Source: JAFIHK01 sp041441455 (GTDB lineage Bacteria; Bacteroidota; Bacteroidia; Bacteroidales; UBA932). Taken from it: 44,782 nt of DNA. The first letter of the stretch is position 1. Each line of letters starts with the position of its first letter. The notes under the pieces are model-generated. The model had not been told where the DNA came from. It did no database searches and saw only the letters and a program-made list of their open reading frames with translations. Of this stretch, positions 7,920 to 17,453 are shown one piece after another. A program made the position numbers and the translations under genes. The DNA lies in contig JASDTB010000096.1 of assembly GCA_041441455.1 (NCBI GenBank), forward strand, positions 1 through 44,782, in the 5' to 3' direction.

Positions 7920-9653
7920 TTAATTTTTCTTGTAAAAAAAACTTTTCTGTTGTTGTTTTTTCTTCAAGTCTCTCTCTACAAATATGTTTTTCAGCGTTTT
8001 AGGATCAATCCCAGAATAAAAAGCAACAGACGATCTTGTCATTGGTGTTGGAGTAAAATCTTGTACTTGCTCTGTTCTAATATTCTTTAATACAGGATTT
8101 AATGCTAATCTCTTCATATCTTCTGAATTACAACCAGGATGGCTTGATATAAAATATGGAACTATTACGTGGTTTAACCTATTCGAAGTTGTAATCTTAT
8201 CAAATTCAAATTTAAGTTTTTCAAATAGTTTAAAAGATGGTTTTCCCATTGCTTTGAGTACCCTCTCTTCGGTATGTTCCGGCGCAACTTTAAACCACCC
8301 AGATGTGTGTTTTTCAATTACCTCTTTAAGATATTTGTTTCCATCAGAATCTGTATAGCCATTTTCGTTTAAAAATAGATCATACCTAATTCCACTGCCT
8401 ATAAAAAACCTCTTAATCCCTTTTACTTTTAGAATTTTATCATAAAGGTTCAACATAGGAGCATGGGAATTATCAAGATTTTTACAAAGGTTTGGATAAA
8501 TACAACTCTCTCTTTTACATTTTTCACAGATTGATAGATCCTTTCCTCTCATTTTATACATATTAGCAGTAGGTCCACCAATATCTGTGAGGACGCCATT
8601 AAAATCATCTTGAGAGCTAATCTGTTCAATTTCTTGCAAAACAGACTTTTCCGATCTTGAATAAACAAACTTGCCTTGGTGAGCAGAAATTGTGCAAAAG
8701 CTGCAGGCTCCGAAGCATCCTCGATGTATGTTCACAGAGTTTTTTATCATCTCAAATGCTGGAATATGTTTCCCTTTGTATCTAGGATGAGGTTGTCGCG
8801 TGAAAGGAAGGTCGAAAAAAGAATCAGTCTCTTCTGTAGTTGGTAATGGAAATGGCGGATTAACAATATTATACAGATTACCTATCTTCTCAACTAGCTT
8901 AAGAGGTTTAAGTATGTTTGACTGATTTTCTATTATATTAAAGTTTTCGACAAACTTTATTTTTGCCTCACATTGCAATTCATGTGAGTTTAAGTAAATC
9001 GTATCAACATCATTTTCAACTGGCTTATTTTTGCTCAAATATGCAACTTGAGGGACATGTTTAACAGAGTCTAAACTTTCTCCAGCAGACAGCATGTCAC
9101 TTATCATTAGCATTGGTCTCTCCCCCATTCCATAGACGAGAATATCAGCCTCTGACGATACAAGTACAGAGGGTAATAATTTATCTTGCCAATAATCGTA
9201 ATGAGTAAATCTTCTAAGCGAAGCTTCAATCCCTCCAATGACAACAGGAATTTCGGGATATAATCTTTTTAGAATTGTAGAGTAAATAGTAACAGCATAA
9301 TCGGGCCTTTGCCCTGATTTTCCATCTGCTGTATACGCATCATTACTTCTAAGTCGTTTTCCAGCAGTATAGTGGTTTACCATTGAATCCATTGCACCAG
9401 CACTAACACCAAAGAAGAGTTTTGGCTTGCCTAATTTTTTAAAATCACGCAAATCATCTCTCCAATTTGGTTGCGGTACAATTGCTACTTTATATCCTGC
9501 TTTTTCTAAATACCTTCCAATCACAGCTGTTCCAAAGGAGGGGTGATCAATATATGCATCTCCAGTAAAGAGAATTACATCAGCTTGTTCCCATCCGAGG
9601 GCATCCATCTCTTTTTTGGATGTCGGTAGAAATCTGCTATCATTATATGCCAT
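7920..9653 (-). CDS. ygiQ: YgiQ-family (UPF0313) radical SAM protein
   Basis: A 577-residue radical SAM protein of the YgiQ/UPF0313 family. The [4Fe-4S] cluster motif CFGACSFC is at C313, C317 and C320. The N-terminal region starts with the family's LPTSKKEMDALGWEQADVI and has the GDAYIDHPSFG signature near residues 31-41, resembling a cobalamin-binding-like Rossmann domain fused to the radical SAM barrel. A further cysteine cluster (CEKCKRESCIYPNLC near residue 378) may bind a second metal. The reaction catalysed by YgiQ is not established. The start codon overlaps the argS stop by one base (TAATG), so it is the last gene of the symporter-argS-ygiQ operon. The C-terminal dozen residues are Lys/Gln-rich. 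Confidence 0.93.
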   Translation of the reverse strand: MAYNDSRFLPTSKKEMDALGWEQADVILFTGDAYIDHPSFGTAVIGRYLEKAGYKVAIVPQPNWRDDLRDFKKLGKPKLFFGVSAGAMDSMVNHYTAGKRLRSNDAYTADGKSGQRPDYAVTIYSTILKRLYPEIPVVIGGIEASLRRFTHYDYWQDKLLPSVLVSSEADILVYGMGERPMLMISDMLSAGESLDSVKHVPQVAYLSKNKPVENDVDTIYLNSHELQCEAKIKFVENFNIIENQSNILKPLKLVEKIGNLYNIVNPPFPLPTTEETDSFFDLPFTRQPHPRYKGKHIPAFEMIKNSVNIHRGCFGACSFCTISAHQGKFVYSRSEKSVLQEIEQISSQDDFNGVLTDIGGPTANMYKMRGKDLSICEKCKRESCIYPNLCKNLDNSHAPMLNLYDKILKVKGIKRFFIGSGIRYDLFLNENGYTDSDGNKYLKEVIEKHTSGWFKVAPEHTEERVLKAMGKPSFKLFEKLKFEFDKITTSNRLNHVIVPYFISSHPGCNSEDMKRLALNPVLKNIRTEQVQDFTPTPMTRSSVAFYSGIDPKTLKNIFVERDLKKKQQQKSFFYKKN

Positions 9654-11431
9654 TACATTCTTTCGGGAAGGGTAATTCCCAGTATTCCCATGGCTTTTGT
9701 TAGTACTTTAGCAATATTTGAAATTAAAACAAGTCTTTGGGACTTTATCTTACTATCCTCTTCTCTTAAAATTGAGACTTCGTGATAATACTGGTTAAAC
9801 TCTCTAGCTAAATCATATGCATAATTTGCAACCAGTGCCGGAGAGTGTGCTTTTGCAGCCTCTTCAATCTTTTGAGGGAAAGAGTTCAATAATTTAATAA
9901 TATCTCTCTCTTTTTCGTTTAACAAAGTATTTGTAATTTCTGCATTAAGACCTTGTTCCGAAGCTTTCCTTAGGATTGATTTAATTCTGGCGTGGGTATA
10001 TTGAATAAATGGGCCAGTATTACCATTAAAGTCAATAGACTCTTTTGGATCAAACAACATGGTCTTTCTTGGATCAACTTTAATTATAAAATACTTAAGA
10101 GCTCCTAAGCCAAGTATTTCAAATAGTTTATCTTGATCTTCTTTACTCATGTTCTCTAATTTACCTAGCTCCATCGATGTCTCTCTTGCAGTATCAACCA
10201 TATCTTGAACAAGATCATCTGCATCAACTACAGTACCTTCGCGAGACTTCATTTTACCATGAGGAAGTTCAACCATTCCATAAGATAGATGATATATTGA
10301 ATCTGACCATTCAAATCCTAATTTTTTAAGGATTAGCTTAAGTACTTGAAAATGATAATTCTGCTCATTACCAACCACATAAATATGCTCATCAAGTTTA
10401 AATTCAGAGTAACGTTGGTGAGCAGTTCCTAAATCTTGGGTCATGTACACAGAGGTTCCATCTGCTCTTAAGAGTAACTTTTCATCTAAGCCGTCAGCAC
10501 TTAAATCACACCATACAGAACCATTCTCCTTTTTGAAAAACACACCCTTCTCTAAACCAGAATTGACAAGAGCCTTTCCCAATAAATATGTTTGAGACTC
10601 ATAATATGTCTTTTCAAAATCGATTCCTAACCTTTTATATGTTACATCGAACCCATCATAAACCCAAGAGTTCATCTTCTTCCACAAAGCAACAGTCTCT
10701 TGGTCGCCTTGCTCCCATTTAACAAGCATCTCTTGAGCCTCTTTTAAGATCGTTGCACTTTTCTCAGCCTCATCGTCCTCCATTCCTTGCGCCTTCAATG
10801 CATCAATCTCTTTTTTAAGCATATCATTAAATGCAACATAGTATTTACCTACTAAATGGTCACCTTTAATGCCTGACGTTTCAGGAGTCTCTCCATTTCC
10901 AGATTTTAACCATGCCAACATCGATTTGCAGATATGAATCCCCCTATCGTTTACAAGATTCACTTTGATAACATTGTGTCCATATGTTTGCAATAGTTTT
11001 GCAACAGACCAGCCTAAAAGATTATTTCGAATGTGACCTAAGTGTAATGGTTTATTTGTATTTGGAGATGAATACTCAACCATAATAGTCTTTCCTGTTG
11101 GTGATCCTTGACCAAAGTTTGGATTCAAATCAATCTCAGAAAAGCATTTAAGCCAATATTCAGATGAGAGTTTCAGATTTAAAAAACCTTTAACTACATT
11201 AAATGATTCAATCTCTTTACATGATTTTGAAATATATTCTCCTATTTCGGTTCCAGTTTGTTCTGGAGACTTTTTAGAAATCTTCAAAAGAGGAAACATG
11301 ACTGCTGTAAAATCGCCTTCAAACTCCTTTCTTGTTGCTTGAATCTGAATAAGCGAAGATTCCAATTCTACATTATAAAGTGAATTAGCAGCTGCTTGTA
11401 CCTGGTTTAAAATAAATAATTCTGGATTCAT
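9653..11431 (-). CDS. argS: arginyl-tRNA synthetase
   Basis: A 592-residue class I aminoacyl-tRNA synthetase that charges tRNA-Arg. The nucleotide-binding HIGH motif appears as HLGHIRNN near residue 125, after the ArgRS signature VEYSSPNTNKPLHLGH; the KMSKS counterpart is KMKSREG near residue 395. The N-terminal Add1 domain and the C-terminal all-helical anticodon-binding domain (ending TKAMGILGITLPERM, the typical ArgRS C-terminus) are complete. It sits between the alanine symporter gene and ygiQ, sharing one base with each (TAATG at both junctions), which points to strict co-transcription. Confidence 0.97.
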   Translation of the reverse strand: MNPELFILNQVQAAANSLYNVELESSLIQIQATRKEFEGDFTAVMFPLLKISKKSPEQTGTEIGEYISKSCKEIESFNVVKGFLNLKLSSEYWLKCFSEIDLNPNFGQGSPTGKTIMVEYSSPNTNKPLHLGHIRNNLLGWSVAKLLQTYGHNVIKVNLVNDRGIHICKSMLAWLKSGNGETPETSGIKGDHLVGKYYVAFNDMLKKEIDALKAQGMEDDEAEKSATILKEAQEMLVKWEQGDQETVALWKKMNSWVYDGFDVTYKRLGIDFEKTYYESQTYLLGKALVNSGLEKGVFFKKENGSVWCDLSADGLDEKLLLRADGTSVYMTQDLGTAHQRYSEFKLDEHIYVVGNEQNYHFQVLKLILKKLGFEWSDSIYHLSYGMVELPHGKMKSREGTVVDADDLVQDMVDTARETSMELGKLENMSKEDQDKLFEILGLGALKYFIIKVDPRKTMLFDPKESIDFNGNTGPFIQYTHARIKSILRKASEQGLNAEITNTLLNEKERDIIKLLNSFPQKIEEAAKAHSPALVANYAYDLAREFNQYYHEVSILREEDSKIKSQRLVLISNIAKVLTKAMGILGITLPERM

Positions 11432-12792
11432 TATTTTCTATGTTTTTGAAAGTAAATGTTCATCTCCTTTTTAACTTTAGGAGATAAAAGTAATAATGTT
11501 ATCATTGTAGGAATCGCCATCAGCGCATATGCACTATCAATTATTCCTACAACCGCATCTAAAGAAATAACAGAGCCAACAATCAACATGACTAAAAAGA
11601 AGTAGTTATAGTAGCTTGCATATTTAGCACCAAACAAAAAGTTTGTACACTTTACTCCGTAATATGAATATGAAAACATTGTTGAAAAGGCAAAGAATAG
11701 AACAATAAACATTAGTAGGTAGTGTCCAACTCCTGGAATTGATGCTTCAAATGAATTCATAGCCATTTGAATACCTTGAATTTGTGACACTTCGTATTGC
11801 CCATTAATTAAAACTGCCAGCGCAGTTAATGTACACACTAAACCAGAATCGATAGAAGGTCCAATCATTGCTACCAATCCTTCTCTTACTGGTTCACTAT
11901 TTTTAGAGGCACCATGCATCATTGATGCAGTACCCACTCCAGCTTCATTTACAAATGCAGCACGTCTGGCTCCAATTACAATTGCAGAACCAGCTAAACC
12001 TCCAAGCCCAGCTTTAAATTCAAATGCACCACTAAAGATGGAAGCAAATACATCCGGAATAACTGGAATATTAGTCAGAACAATATATGTAACCAAAACA
12101 AAATACATAGCGACCATAGCTGGTACTACTCTTGATGAGACTTTCGAGATTCTTTCAATCCCTCCTAGTACCACAGCTGATACAATCAATGTGATAATTA
12201 TACCTAAAATCAATCTAAGTGTAAAAGTATTTTCAATTCCAGCGGGAGTTGTAAAGACGGTTGTAATTGCCTCTGTTAACTGATTTGCCTGCATTAAGCA
12301 AAGAGTTCCTATTAGACCAAAAATCGAAAAGAAAATTGCCATAGGTTTCCACTTTTTACCAAGACCCTCAGTAATCATATACATTGGCCCACCCTGAAGA
12401 ACACCAGCAGAATCTTTTCCTTTATACATTATTGTTAATGTACCCTCAAAAAATTTGGTAGCCATACCAACTACCGCACTTACCCACATCCAAAAAATTG
12501 CTCCAGGACCTCCCATTGTAATTGCTACAGCCACTCCAGATATATTACCCATTCCAACAGTTGCTGCAATAGCACTAGTCAAAGCTTCAAATGAACTAAT
12601 CTGCCCAGGCGCGTCATTATCTTTAGCTTTTAAAGATTTTAGTGCACTTATGTAGTATCTAAAAGGAACAAATCCAGAATAGATAAGAAAGTACAGACCA
12701 CCTCCAATTAATAACAAGAAAAGAGGCATACCCCAGATCCAGTTACTGAAGCTAACTATGCCATCGCCCATTGATTGCCAGATACTTTCCAT
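11431..12792 (-). CDS. sodium:alanine symporter, AGCS family
   Basis: A 453-residue inner-membrane symporter of the alanine or glycine:cation symporter family, importing small neutral amino acids with sodium. About ten or eleven transmembrane helices are evident. Family signatures are GGGLYFLIYSGFVPFRY near residue 30, AATVGMGNISGVAVAI near residue 75, GGPGAIFWMWV, and GARRAAFVNEAGVGTASMMHG near residue 275. Its -7 box is at 12824-12831, just past the terminator of the M3 peptidase gene, so it heads its own operon with argS and ygiQ. Whether alanine or glycine is preferred cannot be judged. Confidence 0.94.
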   Translation of the reverse strand: MESIWQSMGDGIVSFSNWIWGMPLFLLLIGGGLYFLIYSGFVPFRYYISALKSLKAKDNDAPGQISSFEALTSAIAATVGMGNISGVAVAITMGGPGAIFWMWVSAVVGMATKFFEGTLTIMYKGKDSAGVLQGGPMYMITEGLGKKWKPMAIFFSIFGLIGTLCLMQANQLTEAITTVFTTPAGIENTFTLRLILGIIITLIVSAVVLGGIERISKVSSRVVPAMVAMYFVLVTYIVLTNIPVIPDVFASIFSGAFEFKAGLGGLAGSAIVIGARRAAFVNEAGVGTASMMHGASKNSEPVREGLVAMIGPSIDSGLVCTLTALAVLINGQYEVSQIQGIQMAMNSFEASIPGVGHYLLMFIVLFFAFSTMFSYSYYGVKCTNFLFGAKYASYYNYFFLVMLIVGSVISLDAVVGIIDSAYALMAIPTMITLLLLSPKVKKEMNIYFQKHRK

Positions 12793-12823
12793 TTGCTACA
12801 TTTTTTTTGTTATGTTAAGGCTG

Positions 12824-12831
12824 CAAAGATA
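12824..12831 (-). promoter_or_regulatory. -7 promoter box of the symporter-argS-ygiQ operon
   Basis: The minus strand reads TATCTTTG, a perfect Bacteroidetes -7 element, with the ATG about 32 bases downstream at 12792. No clear TTTG lies 19-21 bases upstream, where the preceding gene's terminator is placed instead. Confidence 0.6.
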
Positions 12832-12861
12832 AAAAAAGAGCGCCACAAAAGCAGCACTCTT
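12831..12861 (-). terminator. intrinsic terminator of the M3 peptidase gene
   Basis: On the minus strand AAGAGTGC pairs with GCGCTCTT (12854-12861 and 12836-12843, one G-U pair), followed by a run of U from the A tract at 12831-12837. It lies about 20 bases after the stop at 12884. Confidence 0.75.
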
Positions 12862-12883
12862 CCTAAATATTAAGATTTGAAAT

Positions 12884-14992
12884 CTATTTTAAACCTCTGT
12901 TAACTAACAAGGCATCAATACCTGGTTGTTTACCTCTAAAGTTTACATATAAGTTCATAGCATCATCTTGTCCAGCTCTTTCTAAAATCTCTTTTCTAAA
13001 TTTAGTTGCTGTCTCTTTATCGAAGATGTTACCTTTTTCAACAAATGCTTGATAAGCATCGCTATCTAAAACTTCTGCCCAGATATATGAATAGTATCCA
13101 GCAGTATATCCGCCTGTAAAAGTATGTTGGAAATATGTACTTCTATATCTAGGAGGTATTTGAGAGATTAAACCTCTATCACCTAAAGTCTTAGCCTCAA
13201 ATGCAATAACATCTAGATTTGCAGGTATCTCTTTCATAATATGGTAATCCATATCAAGTAATGAAGCAGCAAGATATTCTGTTGTAGCAAAGCCTTGACC
13301 ATATTTGCCAGCCTTGATCATTTTATCTACCAGCTCTTGAGGGATAACTTCACCAGTTTCGAAGTGTTTAGCATATACCTTGAGAACTTGTGGTTCAAAT
13401 GCCCAATGCTCCATAATTTGAGATGGAAGTTCTACAAAGTCTCTAACATAACCACCAACACCTTGGTAATGTACATTTTTCAACAAACTAGCTAAAGCAT
13501 GTCCAAATTCGTGGAACATAGTCTCAGCTTCATCAATACTTAATAATGCTGGTTTGTCCCCTACTGGGCGAGTAAAATTGCCAACAATTGTAACAAGTGG
13601 AGCAACTCTTACTCCATCTTTATATTTTTGCGAACGGAAACCACTGCACCATGCACCGCTTCTCTTTTCACCTGGACGAGAAAACATATCGAAGAACAAT
13701 ACTCCTAAATGTGATCCATCAGCATCTTTACATTCAAATGCTACAGCTTCTGGATGAGGAAGTGGAACATTTTCCAATTGAGTAAATGTAATTCCAAATA
13801 GTTGATTTGCAACATAAAAAATACCTTCTCTTACATTTTCCAATTTAAAATATGGTCTAAGAAGATTGTCGTTTAGTTCAAATTTCTTATTCATTGCTTT
13901 TTCGAAATAGAATCTCCAGTCAGCAGCTTCTAGTTCGAAGTTTCCACCCTCTTCTTTGATTATTGCTCTCATATCATCAGCCTCTCTCTTAGCTGAAGCT
14001 AAAGCAGGCTTCCAAAGCTTGTTCAAAAGATCATAAACTGCTTCTGGAGTTTTTGCCATTCTTGTCTCTAATTGGAATTGAGCAAAATTCTCATAACCCA
14101 TTAAATGAGCTTTCTTTAGTCTTAAATCAAGAAGTTTTTTAATTACCTCTTTATTGTCTTGTTCGTTATTATTATTACAACGATTAAGATAAGCTTCAAG
14201 AATCTTTTTTCTAAGATCTCTATTTTCCGATTGTTGTAAGAACGGCATTACGCTTGGATTGTCAAGACCAAATACCCATTTACCTTTAAGAGTGCTGTCT
14301 TTTTCTGCTCTTTTAGCAGCAGCAGCAATTGTATTTTCTGAAAGACCTTTTAAATCCTCTTCTTTTTCAATAACCAATTTGAAAGCATCAGTCTCTTTTA
14401 GTAAATTCTGACCAAATGCTAGATGAAGAGCAGATATCTCTTCATCAATTTTCTTTAGCTCCTCTTTTTTATCAGCAGGTAAATCGGCTCCGTTTCTAAC
14501 GAAGTCTTTGTAAGTTTCAGTTAGAAGACGCATTTGTTCAGCATCAAGTTTCAAAGAGTCTCTTTTCTCGTAAACTGCTTTGATTCTTTTAAACAGACCT
14601 TCGTTTAATTCTATTTCACTAGAGTGTTTACTAGTTAATGGAGATAGTTCCTTTGCAAGTGCTAAAACTTCTGGACTAGAAGCAACTCCGCTAACACTTC
14701 CAAATACAGCAGATACTCTATCTAGAAGTTCTCCTGAATTATCGTATGCAACGATAGTGTTTTCAAATGTAGGAGCTTCGGGGTTATTTACTATTGAGTC
14801 AATTTCTGCTTTATGTTGCGCCATTGCTTCAACATAAGCAGGCATAAAATGCTCTGTTTTGATTGATTCAAAAGGAGGAATTTGAAAAGGTGTATCCCAT
14901 TCGGCAAGAAGAGGATTATCCACCTGCTTCTTTTCGCCGCAAGATGTCATAATGGCACCAAATGCAGCCATAATTAAAATTAGTTTTTTCAT
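12884..14992 (-). CDS. dcp: M3-family peptidyl-dipeptidase (Dcp-like) lipoprotein
   Basis: A 702-residue M3 zinc metallopeptidase. The active-site HEFGH is at residues 494-498 within ETMFHEFGHALASLL, and the C-terminal family motifs (YFQHTFTGGYTAGYYSYIWAE type, near 640-660) are present. The length and the opening PLLAEWDTPFQIPPF match Dcp, which removes C-terminal dipeptides from oligopeptides. The N-terminus is a lipoprotein signal, MKKLILIMAAFGAIMTSC with the lipobox cysteine at C18, so unlike the E. coli enzyme it should be membrane-anchored in the cell envelope. It lies 26 bases after rpoD with no promoter seen between, so read-through from rpoD is likely. Terminator at 12831-12861. Confidence 0.94.
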   Translation of the reverse strand: MKKLILIMAAFGAIMTSCGEKKQVDNPLLAEWDTPFQIPPFESIKTEHFMPAYVEAMAQHKAEIDSIVNNPEAPTFENTIVAYDNSGELLDRVSAVFGSVSGVASSPEVLALAKELSPLTSKHSSEIELNEGLFKRIKAVYEKRDSLKLDAEQMRLLTETYKDFVRNGADLPADKKEELKKIDEEISALHLAFGQNLLKETDAFKLVIEKEEDLKGLSENTIAAAAKRAEKDSTLKGKWVFGLDNPSVMPFLQQSENRDLRKKILEAYLNRCNNNNEQDNKEVIKKLLDLRLKKAHLMGYENFAQFQLETRMAKTPEAVYDLLNKLWKPALASAKREADDMRAIIKEEGGNFELEAADWRFYFEKAMNKKFELNDNLLRPYFKLENVREGIFYVANQLFGITFTQLENVPLPHPEAVAFECKDADGSHLGVLFFDMFSRPGEKRSGAWCSGFRSQKYKDGVRVAPLVTIVGNFTRPVGDKPALLSIDEAETMFHEFGHALASLLKNVHYQGVGGYVRDFVELPSQIMEHWAFEPQVLKVYAKHFETGEVIPQELVDKMIKAGKYGQGFATTEYLAASLLDMDYHIMKEIPANLDVIAFEAKTLGDRGLISQIPPRYRSTYFQHTFTGGYTAGYYSYIWAEVLDSDAYQAFVEKGNIFDKETATKFRKEILERAGQDDAMNLYVNFRGKQPGIDALLVNRGLK

Positions 14993-15018
14993 TTTTGATT
15001 ATAGAGTTTAAGTGTAGA

Positions 15019-15879
15019 TTATCCTAAGTAAGATTTTAGGAGTTTACTTCTGGCACTGTGGCGTAGTCTTCTAATAGCCTTCTCTTTAATCTGACGAACA
15101 CGCTCTCTTGTTAAACCAAAGTACTCTCCAATCTCTTCAAGGGTCATTTCGCTTGTACCAATTCCAAAGAAATACTTTACAATATCCCTCTCTCTTTCTG
15201 TCAATGTTGATAATGCTCTTTCAATCTCTTTATTAAGGGATTCATTAACCAAGCCTCTATCAGCATTAGGAGAATCACTATTCACCAAAACGTCTAATAG
15301 ATTATTATCCTCGCCATCGACAAATGGAGCATCAACAGAGACATGTCTTCCAGAGACACGTAATGTATCTGCAATTTTTTCTCTTGGAATATCTAGAATA
15401 TCTGCCAACTCTTCTGGCGAAGGCATTCTTTCATTCTCTTGCTCAAATTTTGACAAGGCTTTATTTATCTTGTTAAGAGAACCTACTTGGTTGAGAGGTA
15501 ATCTTACAATTCTGGATTGCTCAGCAAGAGCCTGAAGAATTGACTGACGTATCCACCACACCGCATAAGAGATAAATTTGAAACCTCTTGTCTCATCGAA
15601 CTTTTCTGCAGCTTTAATCAAACCTAGATTTCCTTCATTAATTAAATCGGGAAGACTAAGACCTTGATTTTGATACTGCTTAGCTACTGAAACAACGAAT
15701 CTCAGGTTGGCCCTGGTAAGTTTTTCCAGAGCCTCCTGATCTCCTTTTCTTATTCTCTGTGCTAATTCTACTTCATCTTCTACTGTAATCAGTTCTTCTC
15801 TACCAATCTCTTGTAGATACTTGTCCAGAGACGCACTCTCTCTGTTTGTAATTGATTTGGTTATCTTAAGCTGTCTCAT
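15019..15879 (-). CDS. rpoD: primary (housekeeping) RNA polymerase sigma factor
   Basis: A 286-residue sigma-70 group protein without the long region 1.1 and non-conserved insert of the E. coli protein, as is usual for Bacteroidetes primary sigma factors. Order: region 1.2 (ASLDKYLQEIGREELIT, residues 16-33), region 2 (LTRANLRFVVSVAKQYQNQG then NEGNLGLIKAAEKFDETRGF and YAVWWIRQSILQAL), region 3 (130-210), region 4 (TEREREIV-like TERERDIVKYFFGIG and the helix-turn-helix LTLEEIGEYFGLTRERVRQI, about 220-275). It directs the TTTG/TAnnTTTG promoters seen throughout the window. Its own promoter at 15897-15927 is a perfect example, giving a leader of only about ten bases. The M3 peptidase gene follows at 26 bases. 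Confidence 0.97.
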   Translation of the reverse strand: MRQLKITKSITNRESASLDKYLQEIGREELITVEDEVELAQRIRKGDQEALEKLTRANLRFVVSVAKQYQNQGLSLPDLINEGNLGLIKAAEKFDETRGFKFISYAVWWIRQSILQALAEQSRIVRLPLNQVGSLNKINKALSKFEQENERMPSPEELADILDIPREKIADTLRVSGRHVSVDAPFVDGEDNNLLDVLVNSDSPNADRGLVNESLNKEIERALSTLTERERDIVKYFFGIGTSEMTLEEIGEYFGLTRERVRQIKEKAIRRLRHSARSKLLKSYLG

Positions 15880-15896
15880 GTATGTCTAATATCCGG

Positions 15897-15927
15897 CAAA
15901 GATATGAATTTTAGTCCAAGGTACAAA
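15897..15927 (-). promoter_or_regulatory. rpoD promoter
   Basis: Minus strand: -33 TTTG (15924-15927), 19-base spacer, -7 TATCTTTG (15897-15904). The ATG at 15879 is about 18 bases after the -7 box, so the transcript is nearly leaderless. The site fills the gap after the Deg protease stop at 15931. Confidence 0.85.
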
Positions 15928-15930
15928 ATA

Positions 15931-17364
15931 CTAGAGACCCATGCCATAATACACAACAGAACCATCCGGATAAACACCTTCAATTAAAACCGATCTTCTG
16001 CTCTTTTGGAACACAGATTTAACCTCTTGCACACTCTTTACTGGGATTTGGTTTATATGAGTTATGATAAAGCCTTTTTTTATACCTGCAGTTAAAAACT
16101 TACCATTCTCTACAGACATAACCTCTACACCAAATCTCAAACCTAATTTTTCTAAAATTGTCTTTTGTGCCTCTCTGAGTTTTGCTCCAAAAACAATAGC
16201 TGTTGCCGATTGTCCATCATTTATTACGGCTACTTCACTAGTCTCGCTCTGTAATACAACCGGAAGGTTAATTTGTTTACCACTTCTTAAAATTTGCACA
16301 GAAATTTTATCCTTAGGCCTATATTTACTTATCTGCTCTTGAACTTCAGGTGCTGAATTAACAGCGACACCATTTACAGACAATAATACATCACCTGCTT
16401 TTATTCCAGCTTTCTCTGCAGCACTTAAAGATCTTACTTCGGCAATCAGTACCCCCTTAACATCATTTAAATTGTTCTCTTTGGCAACTTCACTATCGAT
16501 CTCCTGCATTGTTATTCCCATAATTGCTCTTTGTACTTTCCCGAAATCAATAATATCTTCTACTACTTTTTTAGCAATAGTTGTTGGAACAGCAAATGAA
16601 TATCCAGTATACGAACCAGTTCTAGAAGCAATTGCTGTATTAATTCCAACTAGTTCACCTCTTGTATTCACTAATGCGCCACCGCTATTTCCTGGATTAA
16701 CAGCTGCATCAGTCTGAATAAATGCCTCTATTTTAAACTCGCCATCCATCGAAGGCATACTTCTAGCTTTTGCACTTACAATTCCTGCAGTTACAGTAGA
16801 TCGTAAGTTATATGGATTTCCAATCGCCAACACCCACTCTCCAAGTCTTAATGAGTCAGAATTACCAAAAGTCAAAAATGGCAGGTTTTTTTCCTCAACT
16901 TTTATCAAAGCAATGTCAGTTGCCTCATCGGAACCAATCAATTTTGCTTTGTATGATTTATTATTATCAAGTGTTACTTTTATTTCGTCAGCACCATCTA
17001 TAACGTGATTATTTGTAATGATATAACCATCACTTGTAATAATAACTCCCGATCCTGCCCCAATTTGCTCTCTAGGTATATTATTTGGGGCTCCTCCATA
17101 TCCAAAAAAGAAATCAAAAAGAGAATAGGAATTTTCGACTCCTCTCTTCACAACCTTAACATGCACAACAGCTTTAACCGCATTTTCTGCAGCATAGGTA
17201 AAGTCGGGATAAGATTGAGAATCAAACGAAACTCTCTGGATTGGAGTAGTTTCCGAATCAGAAAAATACTTTGTAGAGGCAGAATTAGACAGTTTACCAA
17301 CAGTGTAAGCTGTCGCAGCACTCACTAAAACAGTAATAAGTACAATTAAATATGTCCTTTTCAT
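15931..17364 (-). CDS. Deg/HtrA (Do-like) periplasmic serine protease
   Basis: A 477-residue trypsin-fold protease of the DegP/DegQ type, which degrades or chaperones misfolded envelope proteins. An N-terminal hydrophobic segment (residues 4-22) acts as signal or membrane anchor. The catalytic triad is H120 (TNNHVIDGA), D150 (ATDIALIKV) and S227 (NPGNSGGAL). The first PDZ domain follows at about 265-355 (SAAEKAGIKAGDVLLSVNGV) and a second, shorter PDZ-like domain at about 390-475 (GFIITHINQIPVKSVQEVK). The Q-linker with phenylalanine-rich SLFDFFFGYG (81-90) resembles the DegP LA loop. It is divergent from dnaN with 89 bases between; no clear -7 box was found for it. Confidence 0.95.
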   Translation of the reverse strand: MKRTYLIVLITVLVSAATAYTVGKLSNSASTKYFSDSETTPIQRVSFDSQSYPDFTYAAENAVKAVVHVKVVKRGVENSYSLFDFFFGYGGAPNNIPREQIGAGSGVIITSDGYIITNNHVIDGADEIKVTLDNNKSYKAKLIGSDEATDIALIKVEEKNLPFLTFGNSDSLRLGEWVLAIGNPYNLRSTVTAGIVSAKARSMPSMDGEFKIEAFIQTDAAVNPGNSGGALVNTRGELVGINTAIASRTGSYTGYSFAVPTTIAKKVVEDIIDFGKVQRAIMGITMQEIDSEVAKENNLNDVKGVLIAEVRSLSAAEKAGIKAGDVLLSVNGVAVNSAPEVQEQISKYRPKDKISVQILRSGKQINLPVVLQSETSEVAVINDGQSATAIVFGAKLREAQKTILEKLGLRFGVEVMSVENGKFLTAGIKKGFIITHINQIPVKSVQEVKSVFQKSRRSVLIEGVYPDGSVVYYGMGL

Positions 17365-17427
17365 AACTTTATAAATTATTTTTATCGATTTCGAAAAATC
17401 AAATTATATGCCATAACGTATTTTTTT

Positions 17428-17435
17428 TATCTTTG
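17428..17435 (+). promoter_or_regulatory. -7 promoter box of the dnaN operon
   Basis: A perfect TATCTTTG -7 element 18 bases before the dnaN ATG. The expected TTTG is not present at -33, so the match is one-sided. Confidence 0.65.
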
Positions 17436-17453
17436 TAAAAAATATACACATTT